Below, piece by piece: positions 44,480 through 55,124 of a stretch of DNA of 64,000 bases (positions are counted from its first letter, which is position 1; the number at the start of each line of letters is the position of its first letter). The notes beneath the pieces are model-generated. The model saw nothing but the letters and a program-made list of their open reading frames with translations, did no database searches and had not been told where the DNA came from. The stretch is from Poa pratensis (lineage: Eukaryota > Streptophyta > Magnoliopsida > Poales > Poaceae): contig CAMZMU010000089.1 in assembly GCA_947311845.1 (NCBI GenBank), positions 25,383,981-25,447,980 on the forward strand, given 5' to 3'. The position numbers and the translations under genes are program-made.

Positions 44480-47400
44480 TCAAGGAAGGGAGGCTATCCA
44501 ATCTAAGAGCTTAGTTTTATGTGCAGCTTTAAGCCGGTGAGCCTGAAGGGAGGTATCATGTACAAAGCGGCTCTTCCAGGTATAAAACCTAGGTCTAATT
44601 CCTTCAAAAATCCTGGCATTACGAGCCTTCCAAATGCTCCAGCTCGCAAGAAGCACTACCTCCACAAAGAAGGGTTGTCGGAAATCATTTCTGGCAGTTG
44701 AAAGAATCTGTAGCATATTATCTCCTGGCTCCCAATGGATTTGCATGTAATTCCACACGGGTGCTGAAGTTACAATTGAAGAACAGGTGGTCTCTATCCT
44801 CGTGGGCATGGGCAGAACACAAGACACAATTGTAGTCATCCGTAACATGCCAATGCCTCCTCTGGAGCATATCTTTCGTGTTCAGCCGATCGCTCAACAT
44901 GAGCCATGCAAACATTTTAATACTCAGTGTACATTTACTTTGCCAGATCCATTTATATAAAGGGCACACTTGAACATTAGCATATAGATTCAGATAGTAT
45001 TTACCAGCCGTGTAAGCCCCCCAAGAGCATTTCCACACATCTGTCATTTCCTCGTCAAGCTGCACCTGGTCAAGCCAACTAGACAGCAAAACAAACTCAT
45101 CGTAAGCCCTTCCAGACAGAGGTAGATGAAACTCTACGGTTTTATCCTCTAACGAGACCATGTCTTTCACAGAAATCTTATCATCCTTGGCAAATGAGAA
45201 TAGTCTGGCAAAACGCTGGCTCAGAATAACATTGGAGTTGCCCACTTCCCAAGCATCAGACCAAAACAGCACAGAGTCACCACAGTGAACCTCAGGTGAA
45301 GCAATGCCCCTGTATTTGTCCATTAGTTTCGCCACATCTCGCCACCAGTAAGAGCCACAGGATTTGGCAGCGTGTGGTACTTCGTCCTGATAGTATGTTT
45401 CCCAAATGAGTTTAACCCAGGGGATGGTCTCCTCTTTATTATAGAATTTATGTAAAAATTTGATCAGCAGTGCCTCGTTTTTATTCTGAAAATCAACAAT
45501 CCCAAGACCTCCACTCTGTTTTGGCTGGCAAATCATTTCCCATGAGGCTAAGGACTGTTTAGGTGTGTCGGTATTATCTCTCCAAATACATTGTCTGATG
45601 ATTCTGTTGAGCTGCTTAATAATTCCAGGGGGTATATAGATGGTAGTCAGAAAATGAAGAGGCATAGAAGCCAGGGCTGAGGTAATAAGCTGTAGACGAG
45701 CTCCTTGAGTTAGGAAGCAAGAAGTAGCGAGCAGTTTTCTTTCCAACCTGTGCACAATAGGTGAGAGCTCCTGTATAGTGGGGCGAGTGGTTCCAACAGA
45801 CAACCCTAGATAGGTAAAGGGCAATGTGCCAATCTGGCATCCGAAAGCATTGGCCAATTGGGTCATGAGATGATCTTCCACATTGATGGCCATCATAGAA
45901 GATTTATGATAATTTATCCGCAATCCAGTAGACTCAGAGAATACATTTAGGACTTTCTTGAGGGCAAGCACCTGATCCAAATCAGCAGGCATTATCAACA
46001 ATGTGTCGTCGGCATACTGAATGATTGGAAAATCCACATCCCCAGTGACAATTGGCAGCTGAATACCACCATCCCTCAGTAATTTATTAACCGCCGACTG
46101 TAGCAAATCACCTCCTATCACATAAAGCAAGGGGGAGAGAGGATCGCCCTGCCGAACCCCTCGCTTGCAATGGAACTGTTTCCCAGGCACTCCATTTAAA
46201 AGGACCGAAGAGACACCCGAAGTCAAGAAATCCTTTACCCACCGCAGCCATTCAATTGGGAAGCCTTTGTGTCTCATGATTTCTAACAAAGCTTCATGCT
46301 CAATTGTATCAAACGCTTTTTCAAAATCAAGTTTCAGAATAATGATGGGTTTCTTCGAGGCATGACACTGAAATAGGTACTCAAGTGACCAGACCAAACA
46401 GTCCTGGATTGTTCTGCTCTTAATGAAACCGTACTGATTTTTGTGGACACAGCTCAAAATCTTAGCTTGTAATCTGTTAGCGGCTAACTTGGTGATGAAC
46501 TTGAGGCAGACATTAGTTAGGGAAATTGGTCTATAGTCACTCACGGTCTCAGGAGAATTAACCTTCGGGACCAAAGTAATGAAGGAATTATTAATGCTGT
46601 CCAAGGAGATGAGGCCAGAATGGAAATCATTGGCTAACTTGTAGAAATCAGCTGAAATGAGATGCCAACACTTTTTAAGAAAAAGACCATTAAATCCATC
46701 TGGGTCTGGGGCCTTATCAGATGGCATATATTTGATTATATCATCCATTTCTTTCTTCTCAAAAGGTTTTACCAAATCACCAAGACCATCCACTGGTTGT
46801 AGCAAGCCAGCTAGATCGAATCCCATGGAAATGCCGTCAGACCTGCCCATTCTGTCTTTGAATTTGTTAAGGATCATTCCGGCCATCTGCTCATGGTCCG
46901 AAACTAAATCCCCATTTTCAGCTTTAAGCCCGGCAATTGTATTTCTCCTGTATCTTTGACTAGCCATGGCATGAAAAAAATTTGTGTTGTCTTCTCCAAC
47001 TTTTATCCACCGGATAGAGCATCTCTTTCTCCAATAGTCACTCTGAGCTTTAAGTAATTTTTCGAGATGTCCCTTTACAATAACCCTGAAGTTAAACTCT
47101 GGTCTTGTGAGAGCTCTGTGTTCCTCCAAATCATCCAGTACTAGAATAACTTTATTGCAATCTGCAATCCGATGTTTAATAGTGGACAAGCTAGTTTGCC
47201 ATTTTTTCAGATCATATCTAAGACACTTCAGCTTATGGGCCAAAATTGCAGCACTATTACGTTTATAAGATGGTTTTTTCCATGACTTCTCCACACAAGC
47301 AAGGAAAGTAGGGTGATCTACCCAATAGTTTTCAAAACGGAACAGACGAGCTTTAGGAATCACCGTGTCTATCGTCACCATACAGGGAACATGATCAGAG

Positions 47401-48088
47401 GAGGATTTGGCCATAGGCAACACCATGGTATTGGAAAAACTGGTTGTCCAGGAGGGGGTGGTGAAAATCCAGTCCAGTTGCTCTAAAAGTGGTTCATTCT
47501 GCATGTTGGACCATGTGTACATTCTGCCTTTGATTGGAAGTTCAATGAGACCCAGGTGACCAATAATGTCATAAAAATGAACATATCATTTAGATCCCCG
47601 CCTGGCTTATTTCTTTTGTCATTTGATCTGATGAAGTTGAAGTCACCTAGTAATAGCCAAAGGGTATCCACAGGAATCTGTAGATGGTACAGCCAATCAA
47701 CAAAGCTATCTCTTTCAGGGCCATTACAAGGACCATAGACAGACACTAAGGTCCAACTGACAGCATTATGAGCGGAGGTGAACTCAATAACCACTGAAAA
47801 TCGTTGAATGTCCACCAAGGTCCCTTGAAAGATGGCAGAATTCCACAGCACAATAAGACCACCAGATGCCCCTACCGAGGGAGAATATGCAAAGTTATCA
47901 AATCTTTTTGGGCAGAATTTCCGAATAATTCTGTGGTCAAAATAGTCCATTTTTGTTTCTTGCAGGCAAATGATGGAGCATTGGCTTTCTTCAATTTTAG
48001 CACGTACATCTAGTTGTCTGCCATCAGAATTCAGTCCCCTTACGTTCAAATCAAGCACACACCATTTTCTATATCCTGTGCTATCCAT
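44480..48088 (-). pseudogene. LINE ORF2: AP endonuclease and reverse transcriptase, frameshifted
   Basis: ORF2 nicks target DNA and copies the element's RNA there. The first part, from the ATG at 48088, gives an APE-type endonuclease with CLQETKMDYF, VSVYGPCNGP and LLLGDFNFIRS. A one-base shift near 47580 leads into the long frame 47522-44718 with [10 protein letters not shown] closing the endonuclease. Reverse-transcriptase blocks follow: [38 protein letters not shown], the active-site [10 protein letters not shown] and [12 protein letters not shown] zf-RVT domain ([19 protein letters not shown]) ends in another shift near 44755, after which the tail runs to a stop at 44480. About 1200 codons in all, close to full length. 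Two frameshifts are the only obvious lesions. Confidence 0.9.
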
Positions 48089-48560
48089 AAAACCCGTGTG
48101 TGAGGTAAATCGAAGTAGCCAAATATCTAGATTCGACCACCGTCATCATATTCCAGTACCCCTCATGACGTACAACAAAACTGTTTGGAGCAGGCAGTAT
48201 GAACCAAAGAACAATGAATGCAATAACATAAGCTCTTTCAGCCAGCATAACGATCAGTAGCAAACTAACGCATATATCAACTCCCATGATCAACGAGGGC
48301 AGCACAAATGACGTCACTGATAAAGCATAAGTAATAATTGCCACAAAATACAGAAGCCACACAACTGACATAGCACAAATATTGTCTTGCACAAGCACCA
48401 TAATCCACATAACTGACATAATGAAAGGTCTGATAGAACTGACATAAATATCACCAAAGCAGCAGCTAATAAGGAAGACAAAATAAATCAACACATAAGC
48501 AGCCAACAGCTGCCACATGTCCTTGCTATCTTCACTTATCATTGGAAGGGGCGTCAGCAT
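48081..48560 (-). CDS. hydrophobic 159-codon ORF between LINE ORF1 and ORF2
   Basis: This frame starts at an ATG one base after the ORF1 stop codon (GCATGAATGCTG) and ends at a TAG that overlaps the ORF2 start (ATGGATAG). The predicted product is strongly hydrophobic, with about four possible membrane spans, for example LLAAYVLIYFVFLISCCFG and YVIAFIVLWFILPAP. The region also contains repeated AACTGACATA strings on the plus strand. The T-rich sense strand favours hydrophobic codons, so the ORF may be chance. I know of no such protein in plant LINEs. It lies in the usual intercistronic spacer position. Confidence 0.25.
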   Translation of the reverse strand: MLTPLPMISEDSKDMWQLLAAYVLIYFVFLISCCFGDIYVSSIRPFIMSVMWIMVLVQDNICAMSVVWLLYFVAIITYALSVTSFVLPSLIMGVDICVSLLLIVMLAERAYVIAFIVLWFILPAPNSFVVRHEGYWNMMTVVESRYLATSIYLTHGFYG

Positions 48561-51500
48561 TCATGCTTTTAGGAATAGCCATAACTTTTCCTTAGTGAGT
48601 TCTTCAGCAGCGATCCCGAGAAGTCCACCAATGTGCTGGATCGTGGCCACCGGAGTAGGAGGAATGGTGCATTCTTCATGTGCCTTGCCTTTCTTCTTCT
48701 CTGCGGTCTTTGCCCCAGTTGGGCGTTTGCCAGGTTTCTTGGGGCTATCAGCTGCCACAACATCCTTCTTTGCAATTCTTCGTTTCTTCTTTGTTGGCGC
48801 TCGGGAGTCTGGGAGAACTGAGTGCCTGAAACCATCCTTGGCAGCGCTGCTACGGGTGCTTCTTCTGAGCCCACGGTCGTGTACACGAACAGGAGGACTC
48901 GTCAGCTTCTGAGGTCTGCCCCTCTTCTTACGAGTTACAGGTTGGGGGGCAGCAAAGGTCATTGGTTGATCATATTGATTACTGTCGAGGTCAAAATTCA
49001 GAATGCGATCGACATGCCTACGACACAGTGGAACCAGAGAGCGTTCAGTGTTTGCATCGCCCCGTGAAATACTGAAGCTTGGGTTACTATCAAAGGCTTC
49101 ACTCCAGCTCCTCTTGGCCATCAATGCAGGGAGACACTCGACAAGTTCACAGGGTGCACTAGGGATTTGCCATGTCAGCAGAGTAGGCATGATCAGCTGA
49201 AGGATTTTCTCCTGTTTCATAAACGGAGGCAACTCAGGTCCAACCGAGACACGTGTTGAAGTATGCCCGATAGCATCAGGTGCAATGCGCAGGAACTCTG
49301 CCAGAATTTCCATGCCCGAGCGTGCAAAATGCACCGGGGGATGTTCCTCGATGATCATAACCTGATTGATAATCATGTTGCCCTGCCCATGACCCATATT
49401 AACTGAACCCTCAGAACTGTCAGAGTTTTGCTGCACAATGGAGCTCACAACTTGCTCTTCTACTGCATCATGCTGGTGCACTTCATCAACATGCTCTGGC
49501 TGAAAGAAATCAGGGTCCTGTACCTGGGGCACATGTGGGACAACATTCCATCCCAACTCTGGGAACTGTGGCATAAGAAAATCATGCTCATTCTGCTGCA
49601 GATGGCCAGGGAGTGGGTGTGGGTTCCCAATGACCGGCATCTGGTCCTCATCTGGAGGTAAAACATCAGCAAATTCTGCAGTGAGGATATAGCACGGCGC
49701 AGTCCATGATTCCTTGAATCCTCCCAAATGCGCATAATCGCCAAATACTACATCCCTCGGAACCAGAGCAGGCGAGGGGAAGGAGGCATACACCAAGGTT
49801 CTTTCCAGGATCGCATCATCTTGGTGCCATTGAATTTTCCAAAGGTGCCTACTGCATGGGCTATGTCATACTCGTTTCTGTAGTCTAGGGGGACACCTAG
49901 GAACATAAGCCAGCCATTGCGATAGCCCTGAGTTGCACGGTGATTGTCTCTATCATCATGATTCACAAACAAAACAGAAACACCATGCTGCAGCTGATAC
50001 GGACCATGATTTACAAGAACAGCACGAGCAGCCGGGCTGCGCAAACGAAAGAAACCCAGACCAAGCACACAAGGCTGCACCTCATCTACCTCTCTGTTCA
50101 GTTGATTGACAATGAAGTTGCGAACCTGGTTACGCCAGAACTGCGTGGTGGCCTCCAGCTGTGGTGGCATCAGAATCGCGGTGCAGATTGCATCATGGTG
50201 GCGGGGCGGCTGTACTGGCGGAGTGTAGAACGTGCGGGGCAGGCGCGTCGGTCCGCCATCGATGACCTGGTGTCCCAGAGGCACCCAGGGTTCAGGGTCA
50301 ATCTCGAAGTTCGCCATTGGCGAGTTGCGAAGCAAAGCAGTTGGATGCGGCGGAGGCGGTGGGTATGAAGCGGGGGCTTGCGTTGGCTGTGCAGGAGGTG
50401 GAACAGAGGATTCTGGCACGGGAGGCGAGTCGTCTGATGAAGGCAGCGTCCCTCTGGTGTCGCGGGAAACGAGGCAATCACTGCTGGACTTACCCGGTTT
50501 AGGAACCCAGACCTTCGTTTTTTTGGAGAAGCATTCCTTTTCGATGTGTCCAGATCGAAAGCATCCACGGCAACGAATTTTCCTGGTACAGTCCTCTTTG
50601 GTATGCCCCATAGACAGGCAGCGCCCACACTCCCAAAAACGGTAGGCAATATCTGCCACTACCTCCTCCAACCCAGAGAGATCATCGCTTTCCATGGGCT
50701 CAATTGGTCCATTATTACCCATTAAGATCGAATCTGACTCAGAACTAGCAGGTGTGGGATCCGGCCCGATGATTGAGGGATTTGAATTTCCAGTTGGCGC
50801 CGGCAATTCCGCTTCATTACTGCTTACCAAATCAGAAGAGAATGATCCAAACTGAATTTTTCCAGCAGCAGCAGAAACATCAGTGTTCAGAGTTGAATTA
50901 CTGTAACCTGAACAGGCATCATAGGAAATCACAGGCGCAAAAGTGAGAGACTTTTTTGATTTGACCACAGAGTGACTCCTCTGAAGAATCGAGCGAGCAG
51001 GGGCAGACTGCAGAGCACAAATGGCCGCTTCTGTTCTTTTCTTGTTAGGACTAACAAGGGTCCATTCCTGACTGCATTCTTTCTGCCACAAGGAGAACTC
51101 TCTGCGCCAATTAGGACCCCCATCTCCCCAAGTATGAAAATAACATTTAAATTGCGGGCAGGAGTAAGATCGCAGAGAGTTGACAAGAAAACCAACCAAC
51201 TTTGATGCAACAGAAAACCGAAAAACCCTGTCTGCCAGAAACTGAACACTGAGCTCATCACATAGTCCACCAATGCAGGCTTCAAGCGCTAAGCTAACAG
51301 AATCTTCAGTTAATTTAAATTTGGCTCTCCCAAAAGAAACTGCTAATAGGAAGTGATTTGACTTGCCCAAAGGATGAACTGTAGATCTGAATTTACGCTT
51401 AATCTCTGTCCGAAACTTCTGACCGTGGGAGAAATCCAATCCCAAAGAAAGGCAATCATGAACAGACGAAGGGATATCCTCATCGCGGATTGCGTTAACA

Positions 51501-51685
51501 GGCACCTCCGGATAACAAGAGAGACCAGAGGGAGAACGCTGACATTGCAGAAGAGTAGCAGTGTGTGAAGGGAAAGTCACCTCGGATCCAGGGCAGATCA
51601 CTTCATCATGCACCAAGTGCCGACCCACGATCGGCTCACCTTTGGCGTTCTTCAGCGCAATCCAATCTTTGCCTTTGCCGGCCAA
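48561..51685 (-). pseudogene. LINE ORF1: zinc-knuckle RNA-binding protein, frameshifted
   Basis: ORF1 proteins bind the LINE RNA. The first frame (51685-49748) is open upstream without an ATG; its nominal first codon is TTG, so the true start is probably in another frame near 51775 with an indel between. It includes an N-terminal domain of about 270 aa, a serine-rich linker, two CCHC knuckles (CGRCLSMGHTKEDC and CRGCFRSGHIEKEC, about 50650-50540), a proline-rich segment and a C-terminal domain. A shift near 49795 continues into 49796-48561, starting SFPSPALVPRDVVFGD, with a lysine/arginine-rich tail (KKRGRPQKL, KKKRRIAKKD) suggesting nuclear or nucleic-acid contact. About 1040 codons in total. 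Confidence 0.85.
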
Positions 51686-51935
51686 AGATGCAGCTTCCCA
51701 TCGTAGGACTTTACTCGTCCACGATCCATATCCTTGTCAGTGGAGTACGTCGCCTTCCAGCACCAGGAAGCAGCCACCATCGTCGATGCAGCCAAGGGTT
51801 CGAGGGTGGGCTTAGGGGTTTAGGAGGGTGGGGAAGAGTTTGGGTGGAGAGGAATGGAGATTTGGTGGTCGGAAATGGCAGATCGCCGGTGGGAGGTCAA
51901 GGCGGCGGTGGAGAGGGTGGAGTCGCCATAAGATA

Positions 51936-52447
51936 TCGTACAGCCATTCTAGTGAAGTCCTGTTCAGCTAAGTTACAAAAGATTAGAATGTTTCTTCTTC
52001 TGTGAAAAAAATAATGGTCCACCGCTTGTTATATTCCAACCCGAAAGTGCCCGGCAGGGCCATGTTCTGTTCAACACATAAGAGAAATAATAAATTTACA
52101 ACAACAGTAACTCCACTAGTTGGACGGCTGATCTGATTAAGGGAAGTGTTTTGAAGGTTTAAACCATCACATCGTACAATTTGCTCTATGAATGAACTTG
52201 TGATATGACAGATTGGTTTTTATTCCATTTAAAATACTTCCGAGGAAAAAATAACCTGATACATTATCCGGTCTGGCCAAGTAACACAATACACTCAATC
52301 CAGTAGTTTTAAGTTAAGTATCAGATTGTTTTAGCGTGTCTTTGTCTATCAGAAGTGGTGTCTAAGTTTCCCCTTAAAGTAATGAACTAACAGTCAGAAA
52401 CTCAGAATTCCTAGGCAGTCTTGATCAGTTGATCCCCCAATCTACAC
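51936..52447. other. unassigned spacer between two LINEs
   Basis: No gene or repeat boundary was recognised. Its right end holds the target duplication of the next LINE. Confidence 0.5.
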
Positions 52448-52463
52448 GAAAATAGCTAGTGTC
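52448..52463 (+). repeat. left target-site duplication of the inverted LINE
   Basis: GAAAATAGCTAGTGTC, identical to 55109-55124. Confidence 0.95.
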
Positions 52464-53277
52464 TTTGTCAGGAAAACCCACGAAACTGAATCAAAGGCCT
52501 TGGATATATCAATCTTCATCATCAAGGCTGGGGTTTTCTTCTGCTTGAGAGAGCAAATCATTCCTTGCACATATACGAAGTTATCATGGATTGATCTACC
52601 TCGAATGAAAGCATTTTAGCAAGGTGACACCAAGTCTTGCATTAAGGGCTGCAGTCTGGTTGCAAGGATCTTTGTGAAGAGCTTTCCAAAGCTGTGAATC
52701 AAGCTGATAGGTCTGTAATCGGCAGGGGAGGCAGCATCTGGTGACTTGGGTAGCAGAATCACCAAAGCATTGTTGAGCAGATGGAAGCCCTGGCTACCAG
52801 CAAGCTCAAGAGTTCTAATGGCTCGCATCACATCTGATTTAATTATGTCCCACGCAAGCCGATAAAAAAGGCCAGTGAAGCCATCCGGGCCAGGAGCCTT
52901 TTCTAGGTGTAACTCAAGAATTGCTGCCCTGACTTCTGCTTCAGAAATAGGACTGTCAAGCTGACTAAGATCCACAATAGGGAAGGGCAGTGCACTGAAG
53001 TTGATGGAGGCAGAAACTGGTTTGTATGTGCCAATTAACTCATTGAAATGCGACCATATGGCCTTCACCTTGGCGTCTTGATCAACAGTGACAACATTGT
53101 TGAAGGTGATGGAAGGGATAAAGTTTTTGCGCCTGCGGGCAGAAGCCTTGATGTGAAAAAATCTTGAATTACAATCTCCCTCCCGCAGCCAAAGGAACCG
53201 TGACCTCTGTCGCCAAATGCAGCGTTCAATCGCAGCCAACCCTAGACATTTAACTTTCAGCAGTTTTCTGAACCTGA
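52464..53277 (-). pseudogene. inverted ORF2 segment: N-terminal reverse transcriptase
   Basis: The minus strand reads GLAAIERCIWRQRSRFLWLR, EKAPGPDGFTGLFYRLAWD, SPADYRPISLIHSFGKLFTK and, after an in-frame TAA at 52616-52618 where relatives have glutamine, NAFIRGRSIHDNFVYVQGMI and ALMMKIDISKAFDSVSW. These are RT fingers and palm block A in correct order. The stop codon and the inversion inactivate it. Confidence 0.88.
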
Positions 53278-53279
53278 TT

Positions 53280-54960
53280 CAATCCCAAATGGGTCGCTTG
53301 GATCTCAGTGTTACTCGCCTCGAGCACAACAAAGATATTTGTTAATGGTCAACTTTCAGAGGATATTTTCCACCGTCGTGGGCTTCGGCAAGGGGATCCC
53401 TTATCACCTCTCCTATTTGCTCTTGTAATGGACTGTCTGGGATTGTTATTTGAGAAGGCACAAGCAGACAATTTGCTGCAACCGATTGGCAGACAACTTC
53501 CAAGGTTCAGAGCATCTATATATGCCGATGATGTAGCTATCTTCTTGCAACCTACTCCACATGATATTGCTGTCACCGTGGCAATTTTGAAAGTATTTGG
53601 GGAAGCCACTGGATTAATGACCAACCTGCAGAAGAGCAAGATATTGCCAATCGCATGTCAGAATTTAGATCTCCAGTTCGCGGTTGCTTCAACTAGATGC
53701 CAACTGGCAAACTTTCCCTGTACTTATCTGGGGCTCCCTCTCTCTGACACGGCTAAAGCGCAATGACCTTCAAGCAGTGCTGGACAAATTCATGAAGAAA
53801 CTTGCTTACTGGAAAGCGAAATGGATATCTCTGGCTGGCCGGCTGACTCTTGTTAATGCTGTACTCTCTGCTCTCCCTGCCTATCAGTTGATCGCTCTCA
53901 TTCATCCGAAGTGGCTCATCAAACAGATTGACAAGCTAAGGAGGGCATTTCTATGGGGTGCTGATACAAAAGTGGCAGGAGGTAAATGCCTGGTTAATTG
54001 GAAACTATGTTGCCTACCAAAACAATTAGGTGGCCTGGGCATCCCTGACTTACATTTGCAGAATATTGCACTTCGGACTAGATGGATTTGGCAGCAACAA
54101 ACAAGCTCCTCAAAACCGTGGTTGGGCCTTCAATACCCACCGACACTGCTGTGCAAAACCTATTCAGAGCCTCCACCACAATCCACTTACATGATGGGCG
54201 ATCTACTATGTTTTGGCATAGTCATTGGCTTCACAAATGGCCATTGAAGCAGCGCTTCCCGGCGATTTTCAAGCACTCAAGAAGAAGAAACATCTCTGTA
54301 CGCGACGCGCTCACTAACAAATGCTGGATAACCTTGATAAAGCCAAACCCATCATTGCTGGTTCTCACTGAATATTTCCATCTCTGGACTTTGTTAAACA
54401 ATGAACCCCTGACCATCTTCGACGAGGAACAAGACTATCTCTTGGGATCTGACTGCTGATGGAGTTTATACTGCCAAATCTGCCTACTCTGCTCTTATGC
54501 TCGGCCGTATCGATGCCCCCGTCTTCACCGAGATTTGGGAGGCTAAGGCAATTCCGAAATGCAAGGTTCATGCATGGTTGCTCTTCCACAACAAATGTCT
54601 GGCGGCAGATAATCTAGCTAAGCGTGGCTGGCATAACAACACTACCTGTTCCTTCTGTAATACCGATCCAGAGACGGCGGTGCACCTTCACATCACATGC
54701 AGGTATGCTCAAGATTGTTGGACACAAGTAATTGCCAAAGCTTCCTTGCCGGCAACTCTGATCCCACCTTCAAATTCAGAGAGTGTCATTTCCTGTTGGT
54801 CCTCGGTCTCTAGCCTCGCACCTGCTCACATTATTAGAAGATGGCGTTCACTAGCACTGCTTACTTGGTGGAATCTTTGGAAAGCACGAAACGACAGAAC
54901 TGGCACAATGGCGTGCCGCTGGGTACTGATTACGGTGTGGCCAGCAGGAGCATGAGCTTC
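53280..54960 (+). pseudogene. ORF2 segment: reverse transcriptase palm to zf-RVT
   Basis: Reads [40 protein letters not shown], the active site in IYADDVAIFLQP and PCTYLGLPLS, then shifts frame near 53755 into LKRNDLQAVLDKFMKKLAYW and WKAKWISLAGRLTLVNAVLS. Further shifts near 54130 and 54435 follow. The zinc-binding zf-RVT domain reads CSFCNTDPETAVHLHITC (about 54648-54700), with the typical WWNLWKARND near the end. Domain order is as in plant L1 ORF2. Several frameshifts make it non-functional. Confidence 0.9.
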
Positions 54961-55108
54961 TTCTTGCTTTTGTTTTTTAGGTTACTTGCTCATAGATAGC
55001 TTACCTTCTTACAGCTTTGTAAAGTTTTATTTGTAATACCGAACCTCCCGGCATTTGTTCCGGTTCCCCTATATCAAATGAAAGCAGCGCCTGCAGCTTT
55101 CCGTCAAA

Positions 55109-55124
55109 GAAAATAGCTAGTGTC
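55109..55124 (+). repeat. right target-site duplication of the inverted LINE
   Basis: GAAAATAGCTAGTGTC, identical to 52448-52463. Confidence 0.95.

Larger units (their letters stand above)
44309..51935 (-). mobile_element. near full-length LINE (L1-type)
   Basis: Transcribed on the minus strand: a GC-rich 5' leader (about 51935-51690), ORF1, a 480-bp interval, ORF2, a short 3' UTR and a poly-A tail seen as a T tract at 44309-44317. ORF1 and ORF2 follow the plant L1 order of nucleic-acid-binding protein, then endonuclease and reverse transcriptase. Frameshifts disable both. The target duplication is not convincing (AGATA before the T tract and at about 51933-51937 is only a weak candidate), so the 5' edge is approximate. 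Confidence 0.88.
52464..55108 (+). mobile_element. LINE with 5' inversion (twin priming)
   Basis: A perfect 16-bp duplication flanks it. The right part (about 53280-55108) is on the plus strand and holds the 3' half of ORF2 and the 3' UTR. The left part (52464 to about 53277) is the preceding piece of the same ORF2 on the opposite strand. The inverted piece ends with SKAFDSVSWVFLTK at the outer edge, and the direct piece starts with NPKWVAWISVLLASS at the junction; in reverse transcriptases these two phrases are near neighbours. This is the layout expected when a second primer starts inside the RNA. The 5' part of ORF2 and all of ORF1 are missing, and there is no long poly-A tail. Confidence 0.92.
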
